A DNA stretch of 64,000 bases, taken from NCBI GenBank assembly GCA_030762935.1, contig CM060895.1:35876001-35940000 (forward strand), in the 5' to 3' direction. Below are positions 11,018 through 22,339 of this stretch, piece by piece (position 1 is the first letter of the stretch; every line of letters starts with the position of its first letter). Both the position numbers and the translations under genes were made by a program. Under the pieces are notes generated by a model that worked only from the letters and a program-made list of their open reading frames with translations, did not search any database and was not told the DNA's origin. Source of the stretch: Hymenopus coronatus. Lineage: Eukaryota > Arthropoda > Insecta > Mantodea > Hymenopodidae.

Positions 11018-12358
11018 TTATTTCTTGTCCATGGTGTTGTCTTTCACAGCAATTGTCTCATCAATTGCCTGGCGGATATTAGGTGACACTGGTGGTTCCT
11101 CCTCCTTCATTTCAATAGCTATATTGTGGAGCACAGCACAAGCTATTATTACAGCCTCAACTCTTGTCAAGTTTTAGGCGTAAAGTGTTTGCCAGTACAG
11201 GAAAACACCTCTTCCATACACTATAAGATCATTCTACAGCATTCCGTGCTCTGATGTGGAATTCATTATATAAGTATTCTGCTGGTGTTCTTGGATGTAA
11301 AAATGGTGTCAACAGATAGGGCATTAATGCATAGCCTGAGTCTCCAAGCAGTATAGCATTTCCCATTCTTCCTTGTTCAAACCTGACTTTTAAACTTGAA
11401 TTATTGAATATAGTTTGGTCATGCAGAGCTCCTGGCCATCTAGCAACTATGTCCATAATTTTAAGTTCTGCATTGCATACAGTTTGAATGTTTAATGAAA
11501 ATCTTCCATCTCTCCCTCTATATTCTTCTGCATTTCCACCACCTGGTGATCTTATGGGCACATGAGTGCAATCAATTGCACCTACTACTCTGGGAAATGC
11601 TGCTGCACTGTAAAATTTCTGTTGTTCTTTACTTATTTCATTTGGGGTTTGTGGAAACTTTATGAAAGCTGGCCCTAAATGGGCAATAGCTTCACTTACT
11701 TTCCTAATAATTCTGCTCGCTGTACCCTTGTCAACACCACAGAAGTCACCCAGACATATTATGAATGTTCCACAGGCATAGAATCTAAGAGTAAAAAGAA
11801 ACTGATTGATGGGTGACACCGAAAGATTTCTGTGGAAGAAACAAAATCAAACATAAACTTAACTTTTATGCCAAGTTGTATATTCTAAACACAATGTTCC
11901 CTTTACAGTTTGCATTTTCTCAATAATAGTTAATAACAGAACCTCACTCTTTTCATCGCAATATATGCATCATGCCTGTAAAGTTCCACTAACATAATGG
12001 ATTTATGTCGTAACGTAATTAACCTCACACTTTTCATAAAATATTACGCTAATAATATTGCAGGTACTCGCGCTAATAATATTGCAGGTACTCGCGCTCT
12101 TTAAATATTATTCTTATTTTATTTAAGTTTTATTTACCTATCTGTCATATGCTCCAAATCATCATTAATGAGGTCCAGTACTCTCAGAACGGTATCCTTT
12201 CTTAATCTGAATCTCACGAAGAATTCATCGTCGTCGTATTCGTTTATTATATCTCTACTACGACGCACTGTCCTTTGCTTTCTCGACCTGAAAAACATGT
12301 CATAAAGAAATTCATCATCACTAACTGACAAATTTACATCTAATAACCAAGCAGCCAT
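11018..12358 (-). pseudogene. HARBI1-like: HARBI1-like Harbinger transposase, two exons, one stop and one frameshift
   Basis: Exon 1 runs 12358-12138 (MAAWLLDVNLSVSDDEFLYD to LEHMTD) and ends AG|GTAAAT. Exon 2 starts at 11829 after TTCTTCCACAG, so the 308-bp intron joins GAT-AG to A-AAT and gives DRNLSVSPINQFL, as the family expects. Catalytic motifs are visible: GAIDCTH (first Asp), RWPGALHD (second Asp), LLGDSGY and the NEFHIRARNAVE block. After this Glu a TGA (11229-11231) replaces the family Arg (CGA). A one-base insertion near 11160-11166 then shifts the frame. Beyond it the tail (VEAVIIACAVLHNIAIEMKE.., TAA at 11018-11020) is intact. The full length would be about 350 residues, normal for the family. 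In Harbinger elements this nuclease acts with a Myb-like partner. Confidence 0.9.
12048..12095. repeat. 24-bp perfect tandem duplication in the HARBI1-like intron
   Basis: GCTAATAATATTG followed by CAGGTACTCGC occurs twice without change (12048-12071 and 12072-12095). Confidence 0.95.
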
Positions 12359-12380
12359 TTTCCTTTTTATACTCTATTCT

Positions 12381-12538
12381 CGGAATAACGGCTTATTCCC
12401 ACGCGGAACATGGAATAAGTTATTCCACGATTATTCTCTTGATAGTCTCTATTCCGGTGCTGTACAACCCAACCTAGCGCTTAACCATGGAATAACGCCT
12501 AACAGAAGTTTATTCCGAGTTCGTACAACTGGCCCTAA
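12381..12538. mobile_element. Harbinger terminal region with GGAATAA/TTATTCC motifs
   Basis: Upstream of the transposase start are six exact GGAATAA or TTATTCC heptamers within about 135 bp. The element end looks like GTACAACTGGCCC at 12523-12535 followed by TAA (12536-12538), the 3-bp target duplication usual for Harbinger. The matching left end (TAAGGGCCAGTTG) was not seen in 7.5-11 kb, so the element is probably truncated there. Confidence 0.55.
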
Positions 12539-12667
12539 ATGTTGTAGGGATAAAACATCAAACCACGAGCAACACCGGATGTTTCAGCTAGTTACTAAAA
12601 TCCATCATTTATTTGTTTATGTCCCTATAAATTACTATTATAGCAAGAAAGAAAGACGGACAATAAT

Positions 12668-13488
12668 CTTATGTGTACCATTCACATGACTTTCTCTGCA
12701 ACAAATTATTATTAAAATGCTTAAGTTTCTATTACTTGCTTCCTTGTAAGCAGAAGCGAAATAAGGGAGTACCATAGGTTAAAATGATAATTAAAAGCTG
12801 GTTGCTATGTGACTGAAGTTCCTTTGTTGGTATGGACAGGAGTTGACAAATTCCCATATGAGAATAATATACATTTTTAAAGGTGAAATCAAAAACAAGG
12901 AATAACTCAAAAACGATCAACTCCACGAAAAAATGTGTATAACATAAATTGTGTGTTTTAACGTACTCTACATTTTATGTATGACAAGTTTTTGTCCATC
13001 CCTTACGGTTCAGCAGTTATGTAAAATTCCTTAAAATTCATCCAGAATAGTCTTCAGAGGCTATGCTTCAAAAATTCAAAATATACATTTTATTTTTCAG
13101 GTAAATATCTTTAATATACGAAATTTTAATCAAAATAGTTGCAACCATTTTTGAGAAAATCAAAATTTTAGAAAAAAGCTCCATGTAAAGGGTAGTTTGG
13201 GGAGGGGGAGGATTTTTCTCAAAAGCTTCGTTACGCACCGCTGGAAGATACTAAACTTAAATACCAACCTTGGTATTTTACCGACTTTTCGTTTTTGAGC
13301 TATTGTGTTCACAGACACACCGATATACGGACACACACGGACCTTTTTCTGAATTTTTTTTTTTTTTTTTTTGGATACAGGGGACCCTAAAACATATTTC
13401 CGTTGAAATCTCGATATCGAATTTTTGGGTGCAGGGCAATACCCTCTCTTTACAATATATACATAGCATGTATAGAGAAAGTAAAAAT
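12668..13488 (+). repeat. Family R, near full-length copy
   Basis: It runs from GTGTACCATTCACATGACTT to TATAGAGAAAGT, with the central GGCTATGCTTC, (CA)n and GGACCTTTTTCTG blocks in order. Confidence 0.8.
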
Positions 13489-13535
13489 CTAGTCTTTTTC
13501 CAATCTACTTTTATAACTTGATGTGGACTACTTAC

Positions 13536-13594
13536 TTATCCTGGGTCCAGCGTTCTTGCTCAATGTTCTCTGGTACTTGTCTTATAGTCTCTCC
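13536..13594 (-). CDS. Microexon gene, 59-nt exon, phase 0 to 2
   Basis: The minus strand has CTTCATTTACAG before and GTAAGTAGTCC after an open 19 codons plus AA: GETIRQVPENIEQERWTQD. It begins in phase 0 after exon 21714-21780, which ends on CAG, and ends in phase 2, so it can join only exons such as 4855-4939. Its final AA plus T gives Asn. It has the same phase class as the 77-nt exons but no clear sequence similarity to them. The introns on either side are 8.1 and 8.6 kb. The peptide is charged and polar, without a recognised domain. The chance of a false exon is moderate for a piece this short; phase consistency is the main support. Confidence 0.55.
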
Positions 13595-13935
13595 CTGTAA
13601 ATGAAGCGGGGAAAACATATTTAAAAATCTGTTTTGCTACATTCACATGTCCTGCTCTACCTATTCTATAACAAACCATCTATTAATTATTATTCTATGT
13701 GTTTCATTCCGTTGGGGATAAACATTAGTAGAAATTATTTTACTATTTAGTTCCTTCTAACTATAAGATGAATACACTAGACTAAATTATTCCTGTGATG
13801 TTGAAATTTGGTTCTCTTTGCATGGCCAATAAAACAAAATAAAAACGGATGATGACAATACAAGTATTTTAAAATTGATTCCAATAATAAGGAATAGCTC
13901 GGAAATCGTTAACTCTACAAAAAAAAAAAAAAAAC

Positions 13936-14807
13936 TAATGTGTCCCATTCACATAACTTGCTCTAGATGTTCCAAATACAAATTATTCTTACAAAAAATA
14001 TCCTTTTAACCACACCATGCTAATTGAGATAAATATTAATATAGTTAGTCTTTATTACTCGCTTCGTTTATGTAGAAGGGAAATAAGGAAATACATTAGC
14101 CTAAAGCGATCGTGTCGAATCCTTGGGAGATATTAAACGTATATACCTAGTTTGGTATATAACGTACTTCTTCGTTTTTGAGCTATGCTGTCCAAAGACA
14201 CACACGGACCTTTTTCTAAAAATGCTTTTTGCGGACGCAGGGAACCTCAAAACATAAATTTCCAGTGAAATCTATTAATAGAATTTTTAGATGGAATACT
14301 ATCCACTATCTACTGCACATACGGGCTAGAGAATGTAAAAATGTATATGAAAAAAATGATGTGTTTTGAGCAGATCTACATTTTTTGTGCAGAGTTTTTG
14401 TTTATCCCTTACGGTTTACGAGTTATACAAAACTTATCCATAATGAATTGATCTCCAGAGGCTATTCCCAAAAAATTCAAGATATACATTTCATTTGTCT
14501 TAAACATGTGGCATTTTAATCAAAATCGGTAAAGAGCCGTTTTAGATAAAATCAAAAATTTTGAAAAATGTTTCATGTAAAGGTTGCGTATAGAGACATT
14601 TTCTTGAAAACCGTGTCGCATCCTTGGAAGATACTAAACTTCAATACCAAGTTTGGTATTTAACGGACTTTTCGTTTTTGAGCTATGCTGCCCACAAACC
14701 CACAGACACACACATACACACACAATTATACAAACATCCACGAGTATGTTTCTAATAATGCCTTTTTTGAATTTTAGCAGGTATCAAAATATGTATTTTC
14801 CGTGAAA
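13936..14807 (+). repeat. Family R, two joined partial copies
   Basis: 13936-14342 is an internally deleted copy. At GTAAAAATGTATA (14336-14348) it passes directly into the interior of a second copy that lacks its 5' third. Confidence 0.75.
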
Positions 14808-15345
14808 ATCGGCAGCGAATACTTGCAGATCTCATTAAAACATACAATTATGTCGTTTACATTTTTTGTAGAGTTAGCCGTATCCGAAGTATTTCTTGTT
14901 ATTGGTTTTTAAATCGGTAGCGAATACTTGCAAATCTCATTAAAACATACAATTATGTCGTTTACATTTTTTGTAGAGTTAGCCGTATCCGAGGTATTTC
15001 TTGTTATTGGTTTTTAAACTACTTAAACGTTTCTCAAGCCTGCAGTCATCTCAAACAGGAAGTCAACTTTCGTTTCGTCCCTTTTGTTCTACTCCCGGGA
15101 ATGTAAAAGAGAACCAAATTTCAATTGTTGCACTTAACGATGAGCTTTTACAAGATTTGACTTTCGCTTTAGCCTAGTGTGCTCCCTTAATTCCCTTCTA
15201 CTCATAAGGAAATAAGTAATAAGACTATTTCTGCTAATATTTATCTCTATTTCTTGACTTAGATAAAAGCATATTTTGTAAGGAAATTTGTTTGTGGAGC
15301 AGCTAGAAAAAGTCCTGTGAATGGAATACATCAGATTTGTAGTAT
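14808..15345 (-). repeat. Family R half copy with a 104-bp tandem duplication
   Basis: The reverse-oriented 5' half ends at GTCCTGTGAATGGAATACAT. Its first part, starting ATCGGCAGCGAATACTTGCA, is present twice (14808-14911 and 14912-15015) with only a few differences. Confidence 0.75.
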
Positions 15346-15366
15346 TTATGATTTGAGTCAACTTAC

Positions 15367-15393
15367 AATCTGACTTTGGGCTGACTCTCTCCC
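15367..15393 (-). other. Candidate 27-nt microexon, phase 0 to 0 (weak)
   Basis: Nine open codons (GRESAQSQI) lie between GCTATAAGCAG and GTAAGTTGAC on the minus strand. Phase 0 at both ends would allow inclusion or skipping between exons 21714-21780 and 13536-13594. The pyrimidine tract is poor, so this is only a candidate. Confidence 0.2.
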
Positions 15394-15772
15394 CTGCTTA
15401 TAGCATCACTTAGAGATTATTGATTCATACTCAAATTTAATTTGATATTTTCAGTAGTTTTGAGACAATGAGCTATTTTAAAATGTAATTCAAAGAAAAT
15501 GTTGGCCAGAGCAAAAATGAAAAATACAAATTAGCAAAAAGCAGCAAAGAAAAAAAGAGCATGTCGAAATCACAACCAAGATGTCATACTTAATTTAGAG
15601 CAATCTTTTCCTTGAAATATGTTAATGTTTGCCTCTCTACTTTAAGCGCTTGGTAGTTTAAGATTATGTATGTGATGTTTTTCGAAATTCTCAGTGCAAA
15701 TAGCAGATGCAATAACATTTTTAGATATAAAACATAAATGCTATGCTTACAGTTATGAAATGTATGTAAAGA

Positions 15773-16803
15773 AGGGTGTTAGGTATGTGAGTGCGCAGAT
15801 CTAATAGCAACTTCATATATCTTGAAAGCTAATTGAACATGTTATTGGATACATTATCTGTACAGTGTGCAACAGAGCCGAATGTTTTGCTTTGGCTTGT
15901 GTTGGAAATCCGGTTCACTGTGTTCACTGTGTGTTTATACTGCCACACACGAGGGGCGGAGTGGTTTTCTTTCCAGTTATCCGATCGTATTCACGAGACC
16001 TGAATTAAAAGCTGCGTATGAGGTTATGCAGAAGATTTAGTCTGATGATCAAATATAAAGTAAATTCAAATGAGGATTGTGGAAATACCTCATTCAGATG
16101 TATCATGGAAAATTAAATCAAAGCCACATCTTTGCTAAACAGATCAACAATATATGTTCATTTACAGTAGATGTTCAAAGTATGCTCCGTTTGAATATAT
16201 ACAGTTATTGTATCTTCTTAGCAACTTTGCTCTGCCCTTGTTAGAGCTTCTGCGTTCTGCATAAACTCTGGGGCTTCTTCAAATCAGCGTGTGTGAAGAA
16301 CATCAACGTTACCACCTCGTCATGTTGCACTTTACATTTCAAATGATATCAGAAATAATAATCTAAAGGATTGAGCTTTGCCGTAAGCAAGAAGCATATC
16401 TAGACACTTTTGATTTGTAAAGACTGTCATATTTCTAAATGTATTTAACGCAACTGAAGCACTGACAGAAACAGCTGTTGTACAAAGTGTCGAGCACAAC
16501 ATTACTGTCAACACTCCTGACCTTCCGCTTCCGTAGTTGCCAAGAGTATAACCGCGACTTTATTCCAGTTGACACGCCGCTGGAATCGTTAATATCGTTT
16601 TGTGGCGTTTTAGCAAGAAATGATATCAGCACGAATAGCTCATCTTTTGAAGCTCTACCTCGCTATCCCAATTTCAGAAGTAAACGATAAAGGAGTTATC
16701 TACACAACCATGCCCTATAGAGGAAAATGGTACAGGAACTTATGTTTGAAATTAAACTCAGCAAGTTTCCGTTGAAATCTACGCACTTATATCCTAACAC
16801 CCT
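15773..16803. mobile_element. Non-autonomous element with about 30-bp inverted ends
   Basis: The left end AGGGTGTTAGGTATGTGAGT resembles the reverse complement of the right end, which reads AGGGTGTTAGGATATAAGTG, and both continue into GCGCAGAT/GCGTAGAT. The right end is followed by TGTATG. A Tc1/mariner-type origin is likely from the end sequence. No transposase was recognised inside. Confidence 0.55.
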
Positions 16804-17078
16804 GTATGTTTGTAGGCAGGTAGGTAGGTAGTAGTGTGCAAATTAATGTAAACAACGATTCTTTTTCAAATCTACAGTTTATAGCACTGATTCTCATAAC
16901 AATAGGTTCTAACCGGACCAGCTGCTTGCATAAGTTATTGTTTATTCATTTTAACTTTAGTCAGACACAAACAGTTGTTGTAGAATTTTTCAAATAGCTT
17001 TTTGTGGTGCAGTGAACATTTGAATAAAATTATAACTATTATTCTGGTTGGTATTCATCATGAATATTACTAAAAAAA

Positions 17079-18290
17079 TGTGATGTGTTCCATTCAAATG
17101 ACTTTCGCTACATCTCTGCGATATGTTATTCTTAAAAATGTTATTCTTCTATTTACTTAATGGTAATGGAGAAAAAATTGGCACAAAGGGTCTTACTACC
17201 TGCTTCCTTGAAAGTAAAGGGCAATAAAGGAATAAATTAGGCTAAATCGACTGTCAAATCCTTTAAAAGCTGGTTGCTATTTGATAGAAATACCTTTGTT
17301 TGTATGGACAGGAGTCAACAAAGTCCCTATGAGGAAAGTATATGTATTTTAAAGCTGAAACTAATAACAGGGAATGTCTCAAAGATGTTCAACTGCACGA
17401 AAAAAGTATGTAGCATAAATTGTGTGTTTCAACGAGCTCTAAATTTTTTGTGTGGTAAGCCTTTGTCTATCTCTTATGGTTTACCAGTTATGCAAAATTC
17501 TGCAAAAATTCATCCAGAATAACTATGTCATCAGACGCTATCCCCAGAAAATTGAAGATATACATTTTATCTGTATATATCACATAAATATCTTAAATAT
17601 AAGAGATTTTAATCTAAATTGTTAGAGCCATTTTTGAGAAAATCAAAATGTCCGAAATGTTTTACATGTAAAGGGATTTTCTTGAAAATCCCTCCATCCC
17701 CTACTACCCTTTACATGGAAAAAATTTCGAAAAAGTTGATTTTCTCAAAAATGGGTCTAATAATTTAATTAAGATATCTTAAGATATCTACATGACACAA
17801 AAAATGCATATCTTCAATTTTCTGGGAATAGTCTCTGAAAACATGTTTATTGTGGATTAATTTTGCGGAATTTTATATAACAGGTAAACTGTAAAACATA
17901 GACAAAAACATACTTAACAAATAGTGTAGTGCTCGTTGAAACACACAATTTATGTTACATACATTTTTTTTCGTGGAGTCGACCGTTTTTTGAGATGTTC
18001 CATGTTAATAGTTTCAGCTTTACAAACTTATACTTTTCTCATATGGGAATTTGTCAACTCCTGGCCATATAAACAAAAGAACTTCATTGCATCCAGCTTT
18101 TAAAAGATTTAACTGACCATTTAGCCTGTGGTACTCCCTTATTTCCCTTCTACTTACAAGAAGGAAATAATAAGACCCTTTCTGATAATTTTTGTTCTCG
18201 ACTAGCATTAAGTAAATAGTAGAACAACCTTTTTAACAATACATTATTGTAGAGATTTAGAGAAAGTCATGAGATTGGAACAGGTCAGAT
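17079..18290. repeat. Family R foldback: two copies head to head
   Basis: 17079-17690 reads plus and 17691-18290 reads minus, with no spacer. Both break near the CCTTTACATG block. The arms are about 600 bp long and could pair as one large hairpin. Both outer ends carry the GACTTTC(G/T)CTA.. terminus. Confidence 0.8.
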
Positions 18291-18299
18291 GGAACGCAG

Positions 18300-18640
18300 T
18301 TTATGGTGCAAGGACGATATTCTCATTATGTTTGTAAATCAGAAAATGAGCACCAAAGCACAATGACCAGAGCATATGTATTGGGGTTGCTTTTTGATTT
18401 CTGGGCCAGAGCCACATGTACCAGTAGATGGAATGATGAATTCAACTAAATACATTGACATTTTGGAAAGAAGAGTTGTGCCAACTCTTGCTTTTCCCAA
18501 ATAGTAATGGAATTTTTCAACAGATCCTTGAACTATGCCACAAATATAAAATAACCATGGAATGTTTAAAAAAAAGCACAGGATAAAGTGCTTCTACTGA
18601 TCACGTAATGGGATTTAAATCCCTTTGCAAATCTGTAGGC
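18300..18640 (+). pseudogene. Tc1-like transposase fragment
   Basis: Translation gives MYWGCFLISGPEPHVPVDGM followed by MNSTKYIDILERRVVPTLAF, the stretch around the second catalytic Asp of Tc1 family transposases (WGCFS..G...DGxMxxxKYIDIL). Further on, GIFQQ and then HKYKITMECLKK follow with shifts. A stop precedes PEHMYWG. Both ends of the gene are missing, so this is a dead fragment. It ends just before the element at 18669-19721, with which it may or may not share an origin. Confidence 0.75.
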
Positions 18641-18668
18641 AATTTTGAAGGTAAGAATGTAAAAATAT

Positions 18669-19721
18669 AGGATCGTTTTAATAAAACACAACAAACGCCA
18701 TTTTGTGACGGATTCTGGTCAATTGTAATGAGAGGAAAAGAATGCAATTTTCATAACATTTCAAAATTCAATATTTCCCATTGAAAAGAGTGCCTCAATA
18801 TAGAGCGTTTTTACGAAACTCAACATCTCCATTTCTTAAATGTTCAAAAAACTCAACTTTGGGGAGGTAAAAGGTTTGGGTAAAGACTGACATACCTATG
18901 ATTTAAAATCGATGGCAAAAAATATTGTAAAAGGTAAACTGCCTTTTAAAATTACAGCGGTGAGAATATTTACATACAAAAAGAACCTTGTAATAATCGT
19001 GTACAGTGTTGCGTACAAAACAGTCGTTTTTCTCCGCCAATAGAAGATGAAGTGTTTAAGCCAAGGCAGACAATTTCTGTGATGTCTCCAGTACCTGCAC
19101 TTCCAATGGCGAACCATGGCAACAAGAAGAAAGCTGATGACGTGAAGAAGTTCCATAATGAATCGGAAGAAGGCAAAGTATTTTATGGCAAAGTTCTAAA
19201 AGGATGTAGCAGAGATTCCGATAACAGGATGCATTATGATGAGGAACCATTGTATTGAGATTCTGTACATTCAATTTTCAGTGATTTTGGATATTGCAAA
19301 AAAAATCTTTGATCCTACATTGAAGTTTTTCTGTATATGAATAATTAATTTTGAACAAATTATGGTTAAATGTGTCTAAAACAACCAATTTTCAATTCAA
19401 CTATATTTAAGCATTATTATAAAACACGGATTAATGATTTTTGCCAACTGTAAATGAAAAATAACTAAACATTTTAAGTTATGTGCATTTCAAAAAATGG
19501 TTCTGTAGAGTTTTGTAAAATTCTTAAGTTTTGTCGTATTGTTTCCAAATAAATAAAATAATAAAAGTAGTTGTACCGCCCATCAATATATGCATTTCAA
19601 AAAGAGAACCACGAACATTTTTTTCCGGAAGTACTATATCAAAAGCCTCAGAGTAAACTAAAAACAGGTTTCCCGTAAAAATTTTAAAATGACATTTGTT
19701 GAGTTTTGTTAAAACGGTCCT
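18669..19721. mobile_element. 1.05-kb element with 36-bp terminal inverted repeats
   Basis: The left end (18669-18704) starts AGGATCGTTTTAATAAAACA. The right end (19686-19721) is its inverse at about 31 of 36 positions, ending TTGTTAAAACGGTCCT. A third, internal version lies near 18804-18838 (GCGTTTTTACGAAACTCAAC). Inside, plus-strand 19052-19258 is open with KKKADDVKKFHNESEEGKVF near its middle. I do not recognise that product. No clear target duplication was seen. Confidence 0.65.
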
Positions 19722-20182
19722 CGATTGGACTACATGTTGAAGGAAACCACGATTTCAAGTTTGATACAAGTTTTGTTCAGAAACAATGAAGAAAATGATG
19801 AAAATGTGTAAAAAGCCAATCAGATCTTTGCAAAACCGTGCAAAATAAAATTTTAAATCAAAAGGAGGACATATTAAATACTAAAACTTGTTTTAGAGTG
19901 TTATATAGGTCTTATATAAGACTACATATTAGTAAATTGTACGTATTTCTGTGTTGACATTAATTTGCACACACGTATATACATACTTATGCTAAATTAA
20001 AGAGTAAACTCCAATTAATATGACTGTTTAAAAATAACTGTTATCCATTTAGCCTTAGGTGATCCGCATCAAAGTTCCCAAGCTACCAGTACACAGTTGT
20101 AATGTAGACTTGCGCCATTCGCGCCAGAAATAGTCATAATTTCACGACCAAGTGGCGAAAATACGCGGCATATAATGAAAAA
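19722..20182. other. No feature recognised
   Basis: AT-rich sequence with a short GC-richer part near 20060-20165 (GCGCCATTCGCGCC). No coding or repeat signal was identified. Confidence 0.4.
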
Positions 20183-21075
20183 ATCTGTGTTACACTCACA
20201 TGACTTTCTCTAGCTCTTCTACAAACTTCTTACATAAGATTATTCTTCTTTCTGCATCTTGTTAATCGAGGTACTCATTAGCACAATGTTCTTATTATTT
20301 AGTTCCGTAGAAGTAGGAAGAAAATAAGGGAATACACTAGGCTAAACCAATAGTCAAATGTTTTAAAAGCTGTCGTTAGGCGATTGTCATTACAAATCGC
20401 TTCTTTTCTTGGCCAGGAGTAGAACAAAAGAAAAACGGACACTCCCGTCTGAGAAAAGTATAAGTACTTCACAACTGAAACTAATAACTATGAATACCTC
20501 GAAAACGGTAAGCTCCACGAGAAAAATGTATATGACATAAGTTCTGTATTTTAAAAAAACCTACATTTTTGTATAGTAAGTTTTTGTCTGTCTCTTACGG
20601 TTTACTAGTTATGGAAAATTAAGCAAAATTCATCCAGGATAAACAGGTCTTCAGAAGCTATTCCCCGAAAATTCAAGATAAGCATTTTATTTATCAGGTA
20701 AATATCTTTAATATACGATATTTTAATCAAAATCGTTAGAGCCATTTTTAAGAAAATCAAATTTTTCGAAAAAAAGTCCATGTAAAGGGTAGTTTGGGGT
20801 GGGGGGATTTTTCTCAAGATCTTCGTGTCGCATCCCTGGAAGATGCTAAACTTAAATACCAGGTTTGGTATTTTAGCTACTATTCGTTTTTGAGTTATCG
20901 TGTTCACAGACACACACACACACACGGACCTTTTTCTGGAAATGCTTCTTTTGGATTCAGTGGCTCCTAAAACATGTATTTCCGGTGAAATCTCGACATC
21001 GAATTTTTGGATGGAATGCAATACTTCTCTATCCCTATGTACATTGTACATACGGGGCAAAAGAAAGTAAAGCCA
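20183..21075 (+). repeat. Family R, full-length copy
   Basis: It runs from GTGTTACACTCACATGACTT to GGGGCAAAAGAAAGT and carries all internal blocks, including the TTAAATACCAG/TTGGTATTTTA hairpin and the (CA)n tract. Confidence 0.85.
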
Positions 21076-21713
21076 TCATAGTACTTTTCGCCCTACTTTG
21101 GCAAATTGTTCTTTATGAGCACTGTTTATTCTTGCAGCCGAAACACCGGTGACTCAGAAGTTAATTTCGTCACTTTTTACGAGGTGTGTTGTATATTTCT
21201 CACAAAATTTACGTTAAACATTCAGCACTCTTGTTGTGCCACTACTAGTCAACTTACGTAAAGAACCTGCTTTGCGGAATTCGACGAAGACGCAACAGCA
21301 AATTCCCTCCTCAATGACAGTAAACAGCAACTGCTGTAAACAATATTCCGGATATCAGGCGAGGCATACAAACTGCAAGTTGGGACTTGTAGCTCTGTTT
21401 AATGGCATAAATCAGTGTTAATTAAACTCTCTGGTGTTTGTATATAACGTTATACAATTTAAGAATAAATTTAGAGTCAAATTAGATTATTGGTATGGTA
21501 TTGCTTTCTTACACTGGTCACGTGATCCGTTGTGGCGCGGATAAACTAAGAGTAAATAGTTTAAAAAACTCAGTTGCAACTTTCGCCACTAGTCCTCCCT
21601 CTTATTTGATAGTGCGCTTAAATTTTGAATACACATTATGTTTTATATTTTGAGTATAAATAACTTAAATCAATCGGAAGAAAATTTTGGATTTTTAATA
21701 TTTATTCACTTAC
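21076..21713. other. Intron sequence, no feature recognised
   Basis: This region is less AT-rich than its surroundings. A 61-codon open stretch at 21236-21421 has no recognisable similarity and no splice context. Confidence 0.4.
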
Positions 21714-21780
21714 CTGAGCTACTGTTGGGTTGTGTCTTCCGTCCTGGTTCATACAGCTTCCGAAAACTCTGGTTATACCT
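21714..21780 (-). CDS. Microexon gene, 67-nt exon, phase 2 to 0
   Basis: GTTTTTTCAACAG precedes and GTAAGTGAATA follows this minus-strand exon. After one nucleotide there are 22 open codons, GITRVFGSCMNQ then DGRHNPTVAQ, ending on CAG. The leading A completes GA of the start exon (32128-32153) to give Glu, or GG of the alternative exon at 48890 to give Gly. It shares phase class and the terminal Ala-Gln with the 85-nt exons, so it may be a distant relative of them. The upstream intron is 10.3 kb. Another frame is also open, but it does not fit the phases of the neighbours. Confidence 0.55.
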
Positions 21781-22059
21781 CTGTTGAAAAAACATTCTTA
21801 CAAAATATGGTAGTAAAGCCAGGGATAGCAGCTTGGATACCGTAAAGGGACCGACCACGGATACACATTTCATTATTCTAAACAGAGATAGATAGATAGA
21901 TTGACTACCTCACGTGCCGCGTATAAACAACAGGTTTTTATGTGTACGTCTCTGAACCGTGTCGCGAATGTTATTTTTCAATATAAGAACTGTTAATAAT
22001 TTTTGTTCACATTAAGCCATGTGTAGGACACAAGTTGAATAGAGAGTCGGAATGAAAAA

Positions 22060-22330
22060 TGAAATTACATAGTCAGGACTTGAACTACGGATCTTCCGGT
22101 CTCTAGCCCGTTACTCTAATCGCTGAGCTAGCAACATGTCAACATGTCAACAGAGCAGTATATTCCCCATTTGACTTGGATGTTTCCCGGTAAACCACAA
22201 GATTATCTCAACTTATTTTGAGATGACACACCGCAATGGCGACTTGCACTGTCGTAAATATTTTAAGTCCCGGACTTTATAGTTAATTGACTTAATTCAT
22301 CCATTAATTAAATGCCCCAACTGACTCGTA
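22060..22330 (-). mobile_element. tRNA-derived SINE (my S5)
   Basis: The reverse complement has a tRNA-like head, GCTAGCTCAGCGATTAGAGT then GTAGTTCAAGTCC (A and B box forms). The ATCTCAACTTATTTTGAGAT core follows on the plus strand at about 22205-22225. Confidence 0.55.
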
Positions 22331-22339
22331 TTTTTTTGT

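Noticed and set aside
20605..21060. Long open frames through family R copies (also at 56001-56453, 32774-33076, 30229-30428) giving His/Thr-rich peptides
   Set aside because: The frames arise from the (CA)n tract and lack of stops. Indels shift them from copy to copy and both strands are open, so there is no sign of protein conservation.
22080..22140. Possible tRNA gene (tRNA-like head at 22.1, 23.15, 43.45, 54.15 and 62.1 kb)
   Set aside because: Stems do not close as a tRNA and each head continues into a SINE body.
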